From the NCBI RefSeq assembly GCF_028527925.1, contig NZ_JAPESW010000003.1, positions 142,855-206,854 on the forward strand: DNA of 64,000 nt, written 5' to 3'. The DNA comes from Cellulomonas fimi (GTDB taxonomy: Bacteria > Actinomycetota > Actinomycetes > Actinomycetales > Cellulomonadaceae). The stretch's first letter is position 1, and every line of letters begins with the position of its first letter. This document shows positions 7,407 through 16,309 of the stretch, piece after piece. Below the pieces are notes generated by a model, which made no database searches, had not been told where the DNA came from, and was given only the letters and a program-made list of their open reading frames with translations. Both the position numbers and the translations under genes were made by a program.

Positions 7407-8648
7407 ATGGCACAACGACGACACAGGTGGGCGACCCTCGCCGTCACGCTGGCGACCGGCGCGCTGCTCGGCAGCACCGTCCTGCCACCGGCCTCCGCCG
7501 CCGCGGGCGGGTCCGGTCCGTACCCGGCCGACTACGAGACCTCGTCGAGCCTGCCCAACCACACGATCTACCGGCCCGTGAACCTGCCGTCCGGGAAGAT
7601 GCCGGTGTTCGTCTGGAGCAACGGCGCCTGCTCGGCCAACGGCACGTCGGCGCTGCCCTTCCTGCGCGAGATCGCGTCGCACGGGTTCCTCGTCATCTCC
7701 AACGGCAGCCCGAACGGCGGCGGCTCGTCGACGTCGTCGTGGCTCACGCAGTCGATCGACTGGGCCGTCGCGGAGTCGACGCGCTCCGGCAGCCCGCTGC
7801 GCGACCGGGTCGACACGTCGAAGATCGCGGTGGCCGGCTTCTCGTGCGGCGGCCTCGAGGCGTACGCGGTCTCCGGGGACCCCCGTGTCACCACGACGAT
7901 GATCTTCAGCAGCGGCCTGCTGAACGACGCCGACGACTACCAGCTCCGCCGGCTCGACCACCCGATCGCCTACATCATCGGCGGGCCCGGCGACATCGCC
8001 TACCCGAACGCGATGGACGACTGGGGCAAGCTCCCGGCCGGGCTGCCGGCGTTCATGGGCAACCTGCCCGTGGGCCACGGCGGGACGTACGACCAGCCGA
8101 ACGGCGGCGAGTTCGGGCGCGCCGCGGTGCTGTGGGCGAAGTGGCAGCTCAAGGGTGACACGCAGGCCGGGCGGACGTTCGTCACGTCGGGCTGCGGGCT
8201 GTGCAGCGGCGGGCAGTGGACGGTGCAGCAGAAGAACCTCGTCCTCGCGCCGGACCCGACGCCGACGCCCACCCCGACGCCGACACCCACGCCCACACCC
8301 ACGCCGACCCCCACGCCGACCCCGACACCGACGCCCACGACGACACCGGACCCGACGGCCGCGTGCTCCGCGACCTACACGGTCGTCAACCAGTGGCCGG
8401 GCGGGTTCGTCGCGAACGTCGACGTCACGGCGGCGCGCGCGCTCAGCGGCTGGCGCGTCCAGGTGACGCTCCCGTCGGGCGCGTCGGCGACGCAGGTGTG
8501 GAACGGCGTGCGCACCGGCACCGGTCAGCCGATGACCGTCACGAACGCGGCGTGGAACGGCACCCTCCGAGCCGGCCAGGGCACCGGATTCGGGTTCCAG
8601 GGCACGGGGACGGGCGCGGGTGCCACCGTCTCCTGCCAGGCTGCCTGA
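7407..8648 (+). CDS. Secreted alpha/beta-hydrolase (esterase) with C-terminal CBM2
   Basis: 413 residues. A Sec signal peptide (about 1-31, ending PPASAAA) is followed by an alpha/beta-hydrolase domain (about 35-275). The nucleophile motif is GFSCGG with Ser146; Asp196 (PGDIAY) and His224 (VGHGG) are plausible triad partners. YRPVNLPSGKMPVFVWSNGACSANGT resembles the dienelactone-hydrolase/PET-hydrolase-like clan. A pure Thr-Pro linker (about 284-312) joins a CBM2 (318-413; Cys320/Cys410 bracket and conserved Trp 330, 349, 365, 383), so the enzyme is delivered to cellulose or xylan. It probably cleaves esters on plant cell-wall polymers, such as acetyl or feruloyl groups (inference). ATG 7407 with GAAGGGATG upstream. 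Confidence 0.85.
   Translation: MAQRRHRWATLAVTLATGALLGSTVLPPASAAAGGSGPYPADYETSSSLPNHTIYRPVNLPSGKMPVFVWSNGACSANGTSALPFLREIASHGFLVISNGSPNGGGSSTSSWLTQSIDWAVAESTRSGSPLRDRVDTSKIAVAGFSCGGLEAYAVSGDPRVTTTMIFSSGLLNDADDYQLRRLDHPIAYIIGGPGDIAYPNAMDDWGKLPAGLPAFMGNLPVGHGGTYDQPNGGEFGRAAVLWAKWQLKGDTQAGRTFVTSGCGLCSGGQWTVQQKNLVLAPDPTPTPTPTPTPTPTPTPTPTPTPTPTPTTTPDPTAACSATYTVVNQWPGGFVANVDVTAARALSGWRVQVTLPSGASATQVWNGVRTGTGQPMTVTNAAWNGTLRAGQGTGFGFQGTGTGAGATVSCQAA
8256..8345 (+). repeat. Thr-Pro linker repeat inside the CBM2 esterase
   Basis: About 30 codons of alternating ACC/ACG/ACA and CCG/CCC encode (Thr-Pro)n. This is the flexible, often glycosylated linker type of Cellulomonas modular enzymes. The near-tandem hexanucleotide could expand or contract by slippage. 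Confidence 0.85.
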
Positions 8649-8661
8649 CCACGTCGGACGG

Positions 8662-8696
8662 CGAGGTGCCCGCCCCGGGGAGGGGCGGGCACCTCG
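8662..8696. terminator. Strong hairpin terminator between convergent genes
   Basis: A perfect 15-bp stem (CGAGGTGCCCGCCCC at 8662-8676 with its complement at 8682-8696) has a 5-base loop. It sits between the plus-strand esterase and the minus-strand hydrolase ending at 8756, so it can serve the first and perhaps both. Confidence 0.75.
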
Positions 8697-8755
8697 TCAT
8701 GTGCGGGCCGGCGCCCGCGGGCCGGTCGGCGCTCCGGCGCCGGCGCGGACCGGCT

Positions 8756-9668
<913 letters not shown>

Positions 9669-9724
9669 GGCGCAAGGCCGAGGAGCAGAACGCCGGGCGA
9701 CGGCCCGGTGAAGGGCGGTGGACC

Positions 9725-10309
9725 GTGGCGCGGGCGACCGAGCAGACCGCGACGACCGACGTGCGCGACCGCGTCGTCGCCACCGCCGACGCGCTGTTCT
9801 ACGCGCGGGGCATCCAGGCCGTCGGGATGGACGAGGTCCGCACCGCGGCCGGCGTCTCCCTCAAGCGCCTCTACGCCGAGTTCCCCGGCAAGGAGGCCCT
9901 CGTGCTCGCGGTGCTCGACGCACGGCACGGGATCTGGGAGGCGGGCCTGAGCGGCGCGCTGAGCGGCGTCGACGACCCGCGCGAGCGCCTGCTCGCGATC
10001 TTCGACTTCCTCGCGCAGTGGTTCACCGACGACACCTTCCGCGGGTGCGGGTTCATCAACGCGTTCGGCGAGCTCGGCGCGACGTCGCCCGCTGTCGCCG
10101 ACGCCGTCCGCGTGCACAAGCAGTCGTTCCAGGACCACGTCGCGCGGCTCACCGCGGACGCCGGCGGCGACCAGGCGCTCGCCGCGCAGCTCGCCCTGCT
10201 CGCGGAGGGCGCCCAGACGACCGCCGCGATCGCCGGTCGCGCCGACGCCGCGCGCCAGGCGCGCGCTGCGGCGGAGGTGCTGATCGACGCGGCGCTCGGC
10301 ACGCGCTGA
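9725..10309 (+). CDS. TetR-family transcriptional regulator
   Basis: 194 residues from GTG 9725. The helix-turn-helix is VRDRVVATADALFYARGIQAVGMDEVRTAAGVSLKRLYAEFPGKEALVLAVLDARH. The C-terminal region has WFTDDTFRGCGFINAFGELGATSP, typical of the AcnR/YcdC-like group with a C-terminal TetR_C ligand domain. The start was chosen because GGGCGGTGG lies just upstream and the region before it holds the operators. It is divergent from the haloperoxidase-like gene and most likely autoregulates through the 9617 and 9653 sites. Confidence 0.9.
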   Translation: MARATEQTATTDVRDRVVATADALFYARGIQAVGMDEVRTAAGVSLKRLYAEFPGKEALVLAVLDARHGIWEAGLSGALSGVDDPRERLLAIFDFLAQWFTDDTFRGCGFINAFGELGATSPAVADAVRVHKQSFQDHVARLTADAGGDQALAAQLALLAEGAQTTAAIAGRADAARQARAAAEVLIDAALGTR

Positions 10310-10322
10310 GGTCGCGACGCGC

Positions 10323-10931
10323 ATGACCGGCCTGCACGGCCCCGGCGGCACCCCACGCGACCCGACGACAGCGCGTGACGCGATCGAGCGCGACGCGCCC
10401 GGACTGCGCGTGCGCGCCGGCCGGCCCGGCGACCTCCCTGCTCTCGCCGGGTTCGCCGGCTCGCACGACCGCGCCGTGTGGCGCGTCGAGGAGGCGCGCG
10501 ACGGCCGCGGGCTGCTGCTCGTCGCCGAGGACGACGCCGGACCCGTCGGCGCCGTGAGCGTCCGCTGGGACAACGACTGCGACCCGCCGCACCCGTGGCT
10601 CTACGGGCTGCACGTCGACGCCGACCACCGCGGCCGTGGCGCGGGCGAGCGGCTCGTCCGCGCCGCCGAGGACGCCGCGCGCGACCGCGGTGCGGCGGCG
10701 TTGAGCCTCGACGCCGACCGCGACGACCCGGTCGTCGGCTGGTACGAGCGCCGCGGGTACCGGCGCGTCCGCGAGCACGAGCACCGCTGGACCGCCGTCG
10801 ACCCGCGGACCCGGCAGGTGACCGAGACGGGCACCGCGGCGACGTGGATCCTGCGCCGGCCGCTCGACGCGCACCACACCGGGACGGCAACCGGCAGCGG
10901 CACCGGCACCGGCACCGAGGACGCGACGTGA
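10323..10931 (+). CDS. GNAT-family N-acetyltransferase
   Basis: 202 residues. LRVRAGRPGDLPALAGFAG starts the fold and LYGLHVDADHRGRGAGERLVRAAEDAARDRGAAALSLDADRDDPVVGWYERRGYRRV holds the acetyl-CoA-binding Q/R-x-x-G-x-G/A loop and the typical C-terminal strand. Substrate unknown. The last ~20 residues are a Thr-Gly repeat (TGTATGSGTGTGT) with no expected function. The stop overlaps the GTG of the next gene (GTGA), so the two are translationally coupled. It begins 13 bases after the TetR stop and may be in the same transcript. Confidence 0.88.
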   Translation: MTGLHGPGGTPRDPTTARDAIERDAPGLRVRAGRPGDLPALAGFAGSHDRAVWRVEEARDGRGLLLVAEDDAGPVGAVSVRWDNDCDPPHPWLYGLHVDADHRGRGAGERLVRAAEDAARDRGAAALSLDADRDDPVVGWYERRGYRRVREHEHRWTAVDPRTRQVTETGTAATWILRRPLDAHHTGTATGSGTGTGTEDAT

Positions 10932-11419
10932 CGACCGCGCTGGAGCGGTACGACGCCCTTCCGCCCGTCGCCACCACCGAGCTGCGCGGCACGTGGCGCG
11001 GCGCGGGGATCGCCACCGGCCACCCGCTCGACGGCGTGCTCGAGAACCTCGGCTGGTTCGGCAAGAGGTTCGACGACGACGACACCGCGCACCCGCTGCT
11101 GTTCCGGTCCGGCCATGGCGTGGTGCGCGTCCACCCGGGCCTCGTCCCGCTCGGGCTCGTGCTGCGCGTCGCCCCGCTGCTGCGGACACCGCCCGCCGCC
11201 GGGGCGTTCGCGCTCGTGCGGCCGTTCGTCACGACCCGCCGCCCCCGAGCCCGGCTCCGTGAGGTCCGCTTCCGCGGGGTCGTCTCCGCCGCGATGGTCT
11301 ACGACGACCTGCCGATCGTCGACGCGTTCCGGGCCGACGACGACGGCTCGGTGGTCGGCGCGATGGACGCGCGCGGCATGGCGGAGCCCTACCTCTTCCG
11401 GCTGCGCCGGGTCCCCTGA
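10928..11419 (+). CDS. GXWXG / DUF4334 domain protein
   Basis: 163 residues from GTG 10928. It carries ELRGTWRGAGIATGHPLDGVLENLGWFGKRFDD, the GXWXG motif of DUF4334 proteins, and VYDDLPIVDAFRADDDGSVVGAMDARGMAEPYLFRLRR, the DUF4334 C-terminal half. The fold is thought to be a small lipocalin-like barrel; no reaction is known. Coupled to the GNAT gene by a GTGA overlap. Confidence 0.85.
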   Translation: MTTALERYDALPPVATTELRGTWRGAGIATGHPLDGVLENLGWFGKRFDDDDTAHPLLFRSGHGVVRVHPGLVPLGLVLRVAPLLRTPPAAGAFALVRPFVTTRRPRARLREVRFRGVVSAAMVYDDLPIVDAFRADDDGSVVGAMDARGMAEPYLFRLRRVP

Positions 11420-11542
11420 TGCGCGACGACGAGCGGCGACGGGTGCCGGCGCACGTCGTCGCGGTCAGACGGCCGGTGCTGCGTCCGAGGCAGCAACCGC
11501 ACCCAGGAGGCCACCACCTCGCCCGGCCGGCGGCCGCCGGCG

Positions 11543-11944
11543 TCACGCCACCGCGGTGCCCTCCAACTCGACGAGCAGGCCGGGGATCGCCAGCCGCGCC
11601 ACGCCGAGCATCGTCGTGGGCGGCGCGCCGCCGGCGGCACCGAGACGGCCGGCGAGCACGTCGTAGTGCTGGAGCAGCAGGTCGACGTCCGTCGTGAAGA
11701 CGCCGAGCCGCACGAGGTTCGCGAGCGACATCCCGGCCTCCACGAGCACGGCCTCCAGGTTGTCGAGGCTGGCCGCGACCTGCGCCGCCATGTCTCCGGG
11801 GTGCAGCGGTGCGCCGTCGGGGCCGGTCGCGGTCTGGCCCGAGCAGTACAGGGTGCGGGTCTGGCCGGTCACGACCTCCCCCTGGTGGAAGCCCAGGTCC
11901 AGCGACCAGGTCACCGGGTCCACCGCGGTGCGTGCGAGCGTCAC
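11543..11944 (-). CDS. RidA/YjgF-family protein
   Basis: 133 residues from GTG 11944 (GGAG five bases upstream). RidA proteins hydrolyse reactive enamine/imine intermediates from pyridoxal-phosphate enzymes or act in related ways. Visible family features are LYCSGQTATGPDGAPLHPGDMAAQVAASLDNLEAVLVEAGMSLANLVRLGVFTTDV and the C-terminal PPTTMLGVARLAIPGLLVELEGTAVA; the usual active-site Arg is replaced by the variant VARLAIPGLLVELE seen in non-archetypal members. It diverges from the WYL regulator at 12062. A short upstream frame overlaps its start. Confidence 0.9.
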   Translation of the reverse strand: MTLARTAVDPVTWSLDLGFHQGEVVTGQTRTLYCSGQTATGPDGAPLHPGDMAAQVAASLDNLEAVLVEAGMSLANLVRLGVFTTDVDLLLQHYDVLAGRLGAAGGAPPTTMLGVARLAIPGLLVELEGTAVA

Positions 11945-12021
11945 GTCGTCTCCGTTCGTTCGGGGTGCGGGCGGCCCGCCGCTGTGCGCGGCGGTGCCGT
12001 GCCACGACGCTCGCAGGGCAT
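11941..12021 (-). CDS. Possible 26-aa leader peptide overlapping the RidA start
   Basis: An ATG at 12021-12019 is preceded by a perfect AGGAGG with 7-base spacing. The frame runs 26 codons (MPCERRGTAPP...ERTETT) and its TGA overlaps the RidA GTG start as GTGA. A consensus ribosome site on so short a frame, ending exactly in the overlap geometry used elsewhere here for coupled genes, suggests it is translated. The peptide is Arg/Pro-rich with one Cys and has no recognisable family. It could be a regulatory uORF or chance. Confidence 0.35.
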   Translation of the reverse strand: MPCERRGTAPPRTAAGRPHPERTETT

Positions 12022-12061
12022 CACGACACCTCCTGTCATGTATTCGTCTAGCGTGTGGCGC

Positions 12062-13039
12062 GTGCGCGCGGACCGGCTCGTCTCCCTGGTGCTGCTGCTG
12101 CGCCGGCACGGGCGGCTGTCCGCGTCGGCGCTCGCGCACGAGCTCGAGGTCTCGACGCGCACGGTCCTGCGCGACGTCGAGGCGCTGTCCGCGGCCGGCG
12201 TGCCCGTCTACGCCGAGCGCGGCCGGCACGGCGGGTTCGCCCTGCTGCCCGGGTTCCGCACCGAGCTCACGGGGCTGACGCACGACGAGGCGCTCGCGCT
12301 GGTCGTCGCCGGGTCGCGCGAGGGTGCCGAGGCGTTCGGGCTCGGGCCGTCGCTCGCGTCGGCGCTGCTCAAGATCGTCGACGCACTGCCCGAGGACAAC
12401 CGGCTCACCGCGGCACGCGCCGCCGAGCGCCTGCTCCTCGAGCCCGCGGCCGACCTGCTCTCGCGGCGTCGTGAGGTCGACGACGTCCCGGGCGACGTGG
12501 CGACCGCGGCCCGCCGGGCCGTCGTGACCGGTCGTCGGCTCCGGATCCTCTACGCCGCCGCGGGCCAGGACGCGCGGTGGCGCACGGTCGACCCGGTCGG
12601 CCTCGTCACCGTCCGCGGGCAGACGTACCTGCTGGCGACGCGGTCCGGTGCCGACCGCACCTACCGGCTGTCCCGAGTGACCGAGGCAGAGGTCCTGCCC
12701 GGCGCCGCCGAGCGGCCCGACCACGTCGACCTGGCGCAGGCGTGGCACGAGCGCACGACACGGTTCCGGGCCGGCGGTGAGCAGGTCACCGTCGTCGTCC
12801 TCCTTCCTCCCGAGCACCGCGGGGACGCCGTCGGGACCGCGCTGACCGCGCGGGAGACGGCCGAGCCGGACGGGCGGCTGCGCCTCGAGGCCACCTTCCA
12901 GGACCGACGGCACGCCGAGTGGGCGGTGTGGCAGGTCGCGACGGACGCCGAGGTCGTCGAGCCGGCCTGGCTGCGGGACGCGGTCCGGGACCGTGCGGTC
13001 GCGGTCGCCGACCGCCACGCGCGACCGGCGGACACCTGA
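12062..13039 (+). CDS. YafY-type regulator with HTH_11 and WYL domains
   Basis: 325 residues from GTG 12062. The N-terminal HTH_11 (VRADRLVSLVLLLRRHGRLSASALAHELEVSTRTVLRDVEALSAAGVPVYAERGRHGGFAL) is followed by a linker and a WYL-like ligand domain (RAVVTGRRLRILYAAAGQDARWRTVDPVGLVTVRGQTYLLATRSGADRTYRLSRVTEAEVL) plus a C-terminal extension. WYL domains sense small ligands or nucleic acids in other systems. TAGCGT (12049-12054) would place a transcript start at 12062, suggesting a leaderless mRNA; an ATG at 12038 is the alternative. Divergent from RidA, which it may regulate. Confidence 0.88.
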   Translation: MRADRLVSLVLLLRRHGRLSASALAHELEVSTRTVLRDVEALSAAGVPVYAERGRHGGFALLPGFRTELTGLTHDEALALVVAGSREGAEAFGLGPSLASALLKIVDALPEDNRLTAARAAERLLLEPAADLLSRRREVDDVPGDVATAARRAVVTGRRLRILYAAAGQDARWRTVDPVGLVTVRGQTYLLATRSGADRTYRLSRVTEAEVLPGAAERPDHVDLAQAWHERTTRFRAGGEQVTVVVLLPPEHRGDAVGTALTARETAEPDGRLRLEATFQDRRHAEWAVWQVATDAEVVEPAWLRDAVRDRAVAVADRHARPADT

Positions 13040-13158
13040 CCCGGCGCGTCGGTCACGCGTCCTCGGACGGGGCCGACGGCGGGGCACGGCCGGACGGACG
13101 CGGCCCCGGGGTCGGTCTGCCGGCCCGTGCGGCCACGCTCGTCGACGTCGACGTTTCC

Positions 13159-13219
13159 GCAACCAAGGGTTGCACTGTCCGGATCATGGGTCTACCGTGA
13201 TGCGCAACCAATCGTTGCG
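13159..13219. promoter_or_regulatory. Two ArsR-type operators before the SRPBCC-ArsR operon
   Basis: GCAACCAAGGGTTGC (13159-13173) and GCAACCAATCGTTGC (13204-13218) share the form GCAAC-N5-GTTGC, 45 bp apart centre to centre. They bracket the probable promoter (TCTACC at 13191-13196 as -10). Size and symmetry match ArsR-family operators, and an ArsR gene is second in the operon. Confidence 0.7.
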
Positions 13220-13235
13220 AACAACGGGAGACGCC

Positions 13236-13697
13236 ATGGAGTTCGGGAGCATCGAGCGCGAGATCCACGTCGACGCGGCGCCGGAGGTCGTCTTCGAGGT
13301 CCTCAGCAGCCCGGAGCACATCCGGGACTGGTGGAACGGCGCGGAGACCGACCTGTCCGCCGAGCCCGGCAGCGGGACCGAGGTCGCGTGGGGACGCGGC
13401 ACGCCCGACGAGCACGTCGAGCCGCTCACGGTCGTCGCGGCCGACCCACCGCGGCTCTTCTCCTTCCGCTGGGTCCCCGACGACGCCGACGACCCGGTCG
13501 CCGCCGCGCTGCTCGTGACCTTCGAGCTCGTGCCCGCCGGGTCCGGGACGCTGCTGCGGCTCACCGAGACCGGCTTCCGCGAGAAGGGCTGGGAGGCCGC
13601 CGTCATGGAGGCCGCCTACGCGGACCACGTCAACGGGTGGGACGTGTTCGTGCCGGCGATCGCCGCGCACGCCGAACGGCTGGTCGCGACGCGATGA
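13236..13697 (+). CDS. SRPBCC/AHSA1-like protein
   Basis: 153 residues. EFGSIEREIHVDAAPEVVFEVLSSPEHIRDWWNGAETDLS is the N-terminal START/AHSA1 signature, and FRWVP...LVTFELVPAGSGTLLRLTETGF the later strands of the helix-grip fold, which encloses a hydrophobic pocket. Biochemical role unknown. It starts at ATG 13236 after CGGGAG, and its TGA overlaps the ATG of the ArsR gene (ATGA). SRPBCC plus ArsR pairs are common in actinobacteria; the SRPBCC protein may bind the regulator's signal (inference). Confidence 0.9.
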   Translation: MEFGSIEREIHVDAAPEVVFEVLSSPEHIRDWWNGAETDLSAEPGSGTEVAWGRGTPDEHVEPLTVVAADPPRLFSFRWVPDDADDPVAAALLVTFELVPAGSGTLLRLTETGFREKGWEAAVMEAAYADHVNGWDVFVPAIAAHAERLVATR

Positions 13698-14032
13698 GCA
13701 CGTCCGTCGACGACGACCTGTGGTCAGCGGTCGGGGACCCGACGCGCCGACGGATGATCGACCTCCTGCTCACCGACGGCCCGGGCACCGCGACGTCGCT
13801 GAGCGAGCGCCTGCCCGTGACACGGCAGGCCGTCGCCAAGCACCTCGTCGTGCTCGACCGCGTCGGCCTCGTGCACGTCACGCCCGCCGGGCGCGAGCGG
13901 CGCTACGAGGTCGACGAGGCCCAGCTCGCCCGCGCGGTCGCCCAGCTCGCCGACGTCGGCCAGGCCTGGGACGCCCGCCTGCAGCGCATCAAGCGGATCG
14001 CCGAGGCGATCGCGCGCAGCCAGAAGAAGTGA
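13694..14032 (+). CDS. ArsR-family winged-helix regulator
   Basis: 112 residues. DDLWSAVGDPTRRRMIDLLLTDGPGTATSLSERLPVTRQAVAKHLVVLDRVGLVHVTPAGRERRYEVDEAQL is a complete ArsR helix-turn-helix. No Cys residues are present, so the metal-sensing sites of classic ArsR/SmtB are absent; it belongs to the SRPBCC-associated subgroup, which probably answers an organic ligand. It overlaps the preceding gene (ATGA) and lies 29 bases before the second SRPBCC gene. The paired operators at 13159-13218 suggest autoregulation. Confidence 0.93.
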   Translation: MSTSVDDDLWSAVGDPTRRRMIDLLLTDGPGTATSLSERLPVTRQAVAKHLVVLDRVGLVHVTPAGRERRYEVDEAQLARAVAQLADVGQAWDARLQRIKRIAEAIARSQKK

Positions 14033-14061
14033 CCGGCACCGAGGGGAAGGAAGGGTTCGAG

Positions 14062-14505
14062 ATGGTGGACATCATCCACAGGGTCGGCATGCGGTCGGCC
14101 GCCCTGGACGACGTGTACGCGGCGCTCACCACGGTCGAAGGGCTGGCGGGCTGGTGGACGACCGACACGACCGGCGACCCGGACGTCGGCGGGCTGCTGG
14201 CGTTCCGGTTCCCGCAGGGCGGCTTCGACATGGTCGTGCTCGAGCAGGAGCCTGGCCGGAAGGTCGTCTGGGAGGTCGTCGACGGTCCCGAGGAGTGGAT
14301 CGGGACGACCGTGCGCTGGGAGCTCCGGCAGGACGGCGAGTACGTCATCGTCCTGTTCGCGCACGAGGGCTGGCGCGAGCCCGTCGAGTTCATGTCGCAC
14401 TGCAGCACCAAGTGGGCCACGTTCCTCGTGAGCCTCAAGCAGCTCGTCGAGACCGGTACGGGCGCGCCGGCACCCGACGACCTGGCCATCTCCGACTGGC
14501 ACTGA
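14062..14505 (+). CDS. Second SRPBCC/AHSA1-like protein of the cassette
   Basis: 147 residues from ATG 14062. DIIHRVGMRSAALDDVYAALTTVEGLAGWWTTDTTGDPDVGGLLAFRFPQGGFDMVVLEQEP is the AHSA1-type start, followed by VVWEVVDGPEEWIGTTVRWELRQDGEYVIVLFAHEGWRE and FMSHCSTKWATFLVSLKQLVETG, the C-terminal helix over the pocket. It differs clearly from the first SRPBCC protein (13236), so the two are not recent duplicates. Preceded by GAGGGGAAGGAAGG. Third gene of the operon; a strong hairpin follows. Confidence 0.88.
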   Translation: MVDIIHRVGMRSAALDDVYAALTTVEGLAGWWTTDTTGDPDVGGLLAFRFPQGGFDMVVLEQEPGRKVVWEVVDGPEEWIGTTVRWELRQDGEYVIVLFAHEGWREPVEFMSHCSTKWATFLVSLKQLVETGTGAPAPDDLAISDWH

Positions 14506-14518
14506 CGCCCGCACGCGG

Positions 14519-14555
14519 CGAGGCCCCGCACGCCCCACCCGGCGGCGGGGCCTCG
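14519..14555 (+). terminator. Hairpin terminator after the SRPBCC-ArsR-SRPBCC operon
   Basis: CGAGGCCCCGC (14519-14529) pairs perfectly with GCGGGGCCTCG (14545-14555), giving an 11-bp stem with a 15-base loop 13 bases after the operon's last stop. Confidence 0.7.
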
Positions 14556-14708
14556 TCGCGACGCGGTCGACCACGCCGCTCGCGCCCTCGCGCCCTGCCC
14601 GATCGGGCAGACGTGCGACGCCGAACCCTTTCGCGTGCTCGGCGACGAGCGTCGACCCGCCACGCCGCCCCTAGTGTGCGCACCACGCCGACACCCTGGG
14701 AGGGCGCG

Positions 14709-16175
14709 ATGACGAGGCGGACACGGCTCGGTGCGACGGTCGCGGCGGTCGCCGCCCTGGCCGCGCTCGTCCCGGCGCCGGCGTGGGCCGGCGACGTGCA
14801 GCGCGAGGAGTTCTCCCGCCCGCCCACCGACCCGTGGCAGGTGATCGGCTTCGGCGGGGACCCGGTCGCGAGCACGCGCGGCGGCGCGATCACGATCGGC
14901 CGCGAGACGCTCGTCATGCTGCTCGAGACCGCGGGCACGTCCGAGTGGACCGGAGCCTCCGGCCGGCTGACCGGCTGGGACGTCGACGTCCGCATGCGGC
15001 TCGGCCGTGACGCGACGGGCACGTGCCTCGACGAGGAGACGGGCACACCGCCGCCGACGCTGCTGTGGGTCGGCGACACCATGGACCTGCTCCAGGTCGG
15101 CTTCGCACCCGGCGAGCTGTGCGTGCTGTACCCGTACGAGGACCGGCAGGTCATCCCGCTCGACACGCACCGCTGGCACCGGTACCACCTCGAGGCGCGC
15201 GGCCAGCAGGTCTGGCTGACGGTCGACGGCCGCACGGTCCTCGACCGCACGTTCGCGGGTCGCGGTGCGGGGACGGTCGGCCTCGGCTTCGAGACGTACA
15301 CGGGCTCGTCGACGTGGGACTACGTCCGGTACGACACCGCGCCGGGACACCCGTGCACGATCCGCGGCACCGCCGGACCGGACGTCCTGACGGGCACGCC
15401 GGGCGCGGACGTCATCTGCGCCGGCGCGGGCGACGACCGCGTCTCCGGGCTCGGCGGTGACGACGTGCTGATCGGTGGCGACGGCGACGACACGCTGCTC
15501 GGGGCCGACGGCCACGACTCGCTGCAGGGCGGGTGGGGCGCCGACGTGCTCGACGCGGGCGCGGACAACGGCCGGTCCGAGGGGGGCCAGGGCGACGACC
15601 GGTTCGTCATGGGCGCGGCCCCCGACGGCGCGCACCAGGTCGTCGGAGGTCCGGGCCACGACGTCGCGGACTACGGCGCGCGGACCGCGCCGGTCACCGT
15701 GACGCTCGACGGCCTCGGCGGCGACGGGTCGGCCGGCGAGGGCGACGCGATCGGCGCGCCGCCGCCGTGGAGCACGTCGCCCGACGTCGAGGAGGTGCGC
15801 GGTGGGCAGGGCGACGACGTCCTGACGGGTTCGCCGTGGCGGGACACGCTCGTGGGCGGCCTCGGCGCCGACCTGCTGCGCGGGCTCGGCGACTCCGACA
15901 CGCTGCGCGGCGCCGACGGGGTCGCGGGGAACGACCGTCTCGACGGGGGTGACGGCGCCGACACCTGCACCGCGGACCCGCTCGACGCGCTGACGTCGTG
16001 CAACGACCCGTACCCGCCCTACCCGACACCGATGCCCACGCCGTCCGGCACGCCGACCCCGGCACCGACCGCGACGCCGTCCGGCGGCACGACCGCGCCG
16101 GCCGGCGCCGCGTCACGCGTCGCACCCTCGCGCGCCTTGCCGACCGTCGCGCCGCTGTCACCCGACCGTGGCTGA
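14709..16175 (+). CDS. Secreted RTX-repeat (hemolysin-type Ca2+-binding) protein
   Basis: 488 residues. A signal peptide (1-27, ending PAWAG) is followed by a ~190-residue jelly-roll-like domain resembling a concanavalin/LamG fold ([19 protein letters not shown]...[42 protein letters not shown]). From about residue 218 there is a run of nonapeptide RTX repeats of the GGxGxDxLx type ([59 protein letters not shown]). These bind Ca2+ and fold outside the cell. The C-terminal ~60 residues are Pro/Thr-rich. There is no type I secretion signal; export is by Sec. Function unknown, possibly carbohydrate or surface binding. The gene ends at a possible operator for the cellulase. Confidence 0.82.
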   Translation: MTRRTRLGATVAAVAALAALVPAPAWAGDVQREEFSRPPTDPWQVIGFGGDPVASTRGGAITIGRETLVMLLETAGTSEWTGASGRLTGWDVDVRMRLGRDATGTCLDEETGTPPPTLLWVGDTMDLLQVGFAPGELCVLYPYEDRQVIPLDTHRWHRYHLEARGQQVWLTVDGRTVLDRTFAGRGAGTVGLGFETYTGSSTWDYVRYDTAPGHPCTIRGTAGPDVLTGTPGADVICAGAGDDRVSGLGGDDVLIGGDGDDTLLGADGHDSLQGGWGADVLDAGADNGRSEGGQGDDRFVMGAAPDGAHQVVGGPGHDVADYGARTAPVTVTLDGLGGDGSAGEGDAIGAPPPWSTSPDVEEVRGGQGDDVLTGSPWRDTLVGGLGADLLRGLGDSDTLRGADGVAGNDRLDGGDGADTCTADPLDALTSCNDPYPPYPTPMPTPSGTPTPAPTATPSGGTTAPAGAASRVAPSRALPTVAPLSPDRG

Positions 16176-16224
16176 AACGTTTACCTCGGCGTCGGACGGG
16201 CCCTGGCTGTAGCGGTCAAGCGCT
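16174..16224 (+). promoter_or_regulatory. Regulatory region of the GH5 cellulase
   Basis: AAACGTTT (16175-16182), with the LacI/GalR-type AAnCGnTT core, begins on the last base of the RTX gene's stop codon. A second symmetric core, AGCGCT (16219-16224), lies 91 bases before the cellulase ATG; CelR of Thermobifida binds a site with an AGCGCT centre, but the flanks here do not match that site. Cellulase control by a LacI-type regulator is plausible but unproven. Confidence 0.4.
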
Positions 16225-16309
16225 GACGGGCGCACCCTCCTCACGAGCGGTCGCGCACCTCGCCGGTGGACGACGCGCCGCCCAGCACCCACGACGCACG
16301 AGGAGCTCC

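Noticed and set aside
8256..8345. Tandem hexanucleotides resembling a CRISPR or satellite
   Set aside because: There are no spacers. It is an in-frame Thr-Pro linker between hydrolase and CBM2.
16219..16224. CelR site of Thermobifida type before the cellulase
   Set aside because: Only the AGCGCT centre matches; the required flanking symmetry is not there, so it is mentioned only as a weak core.
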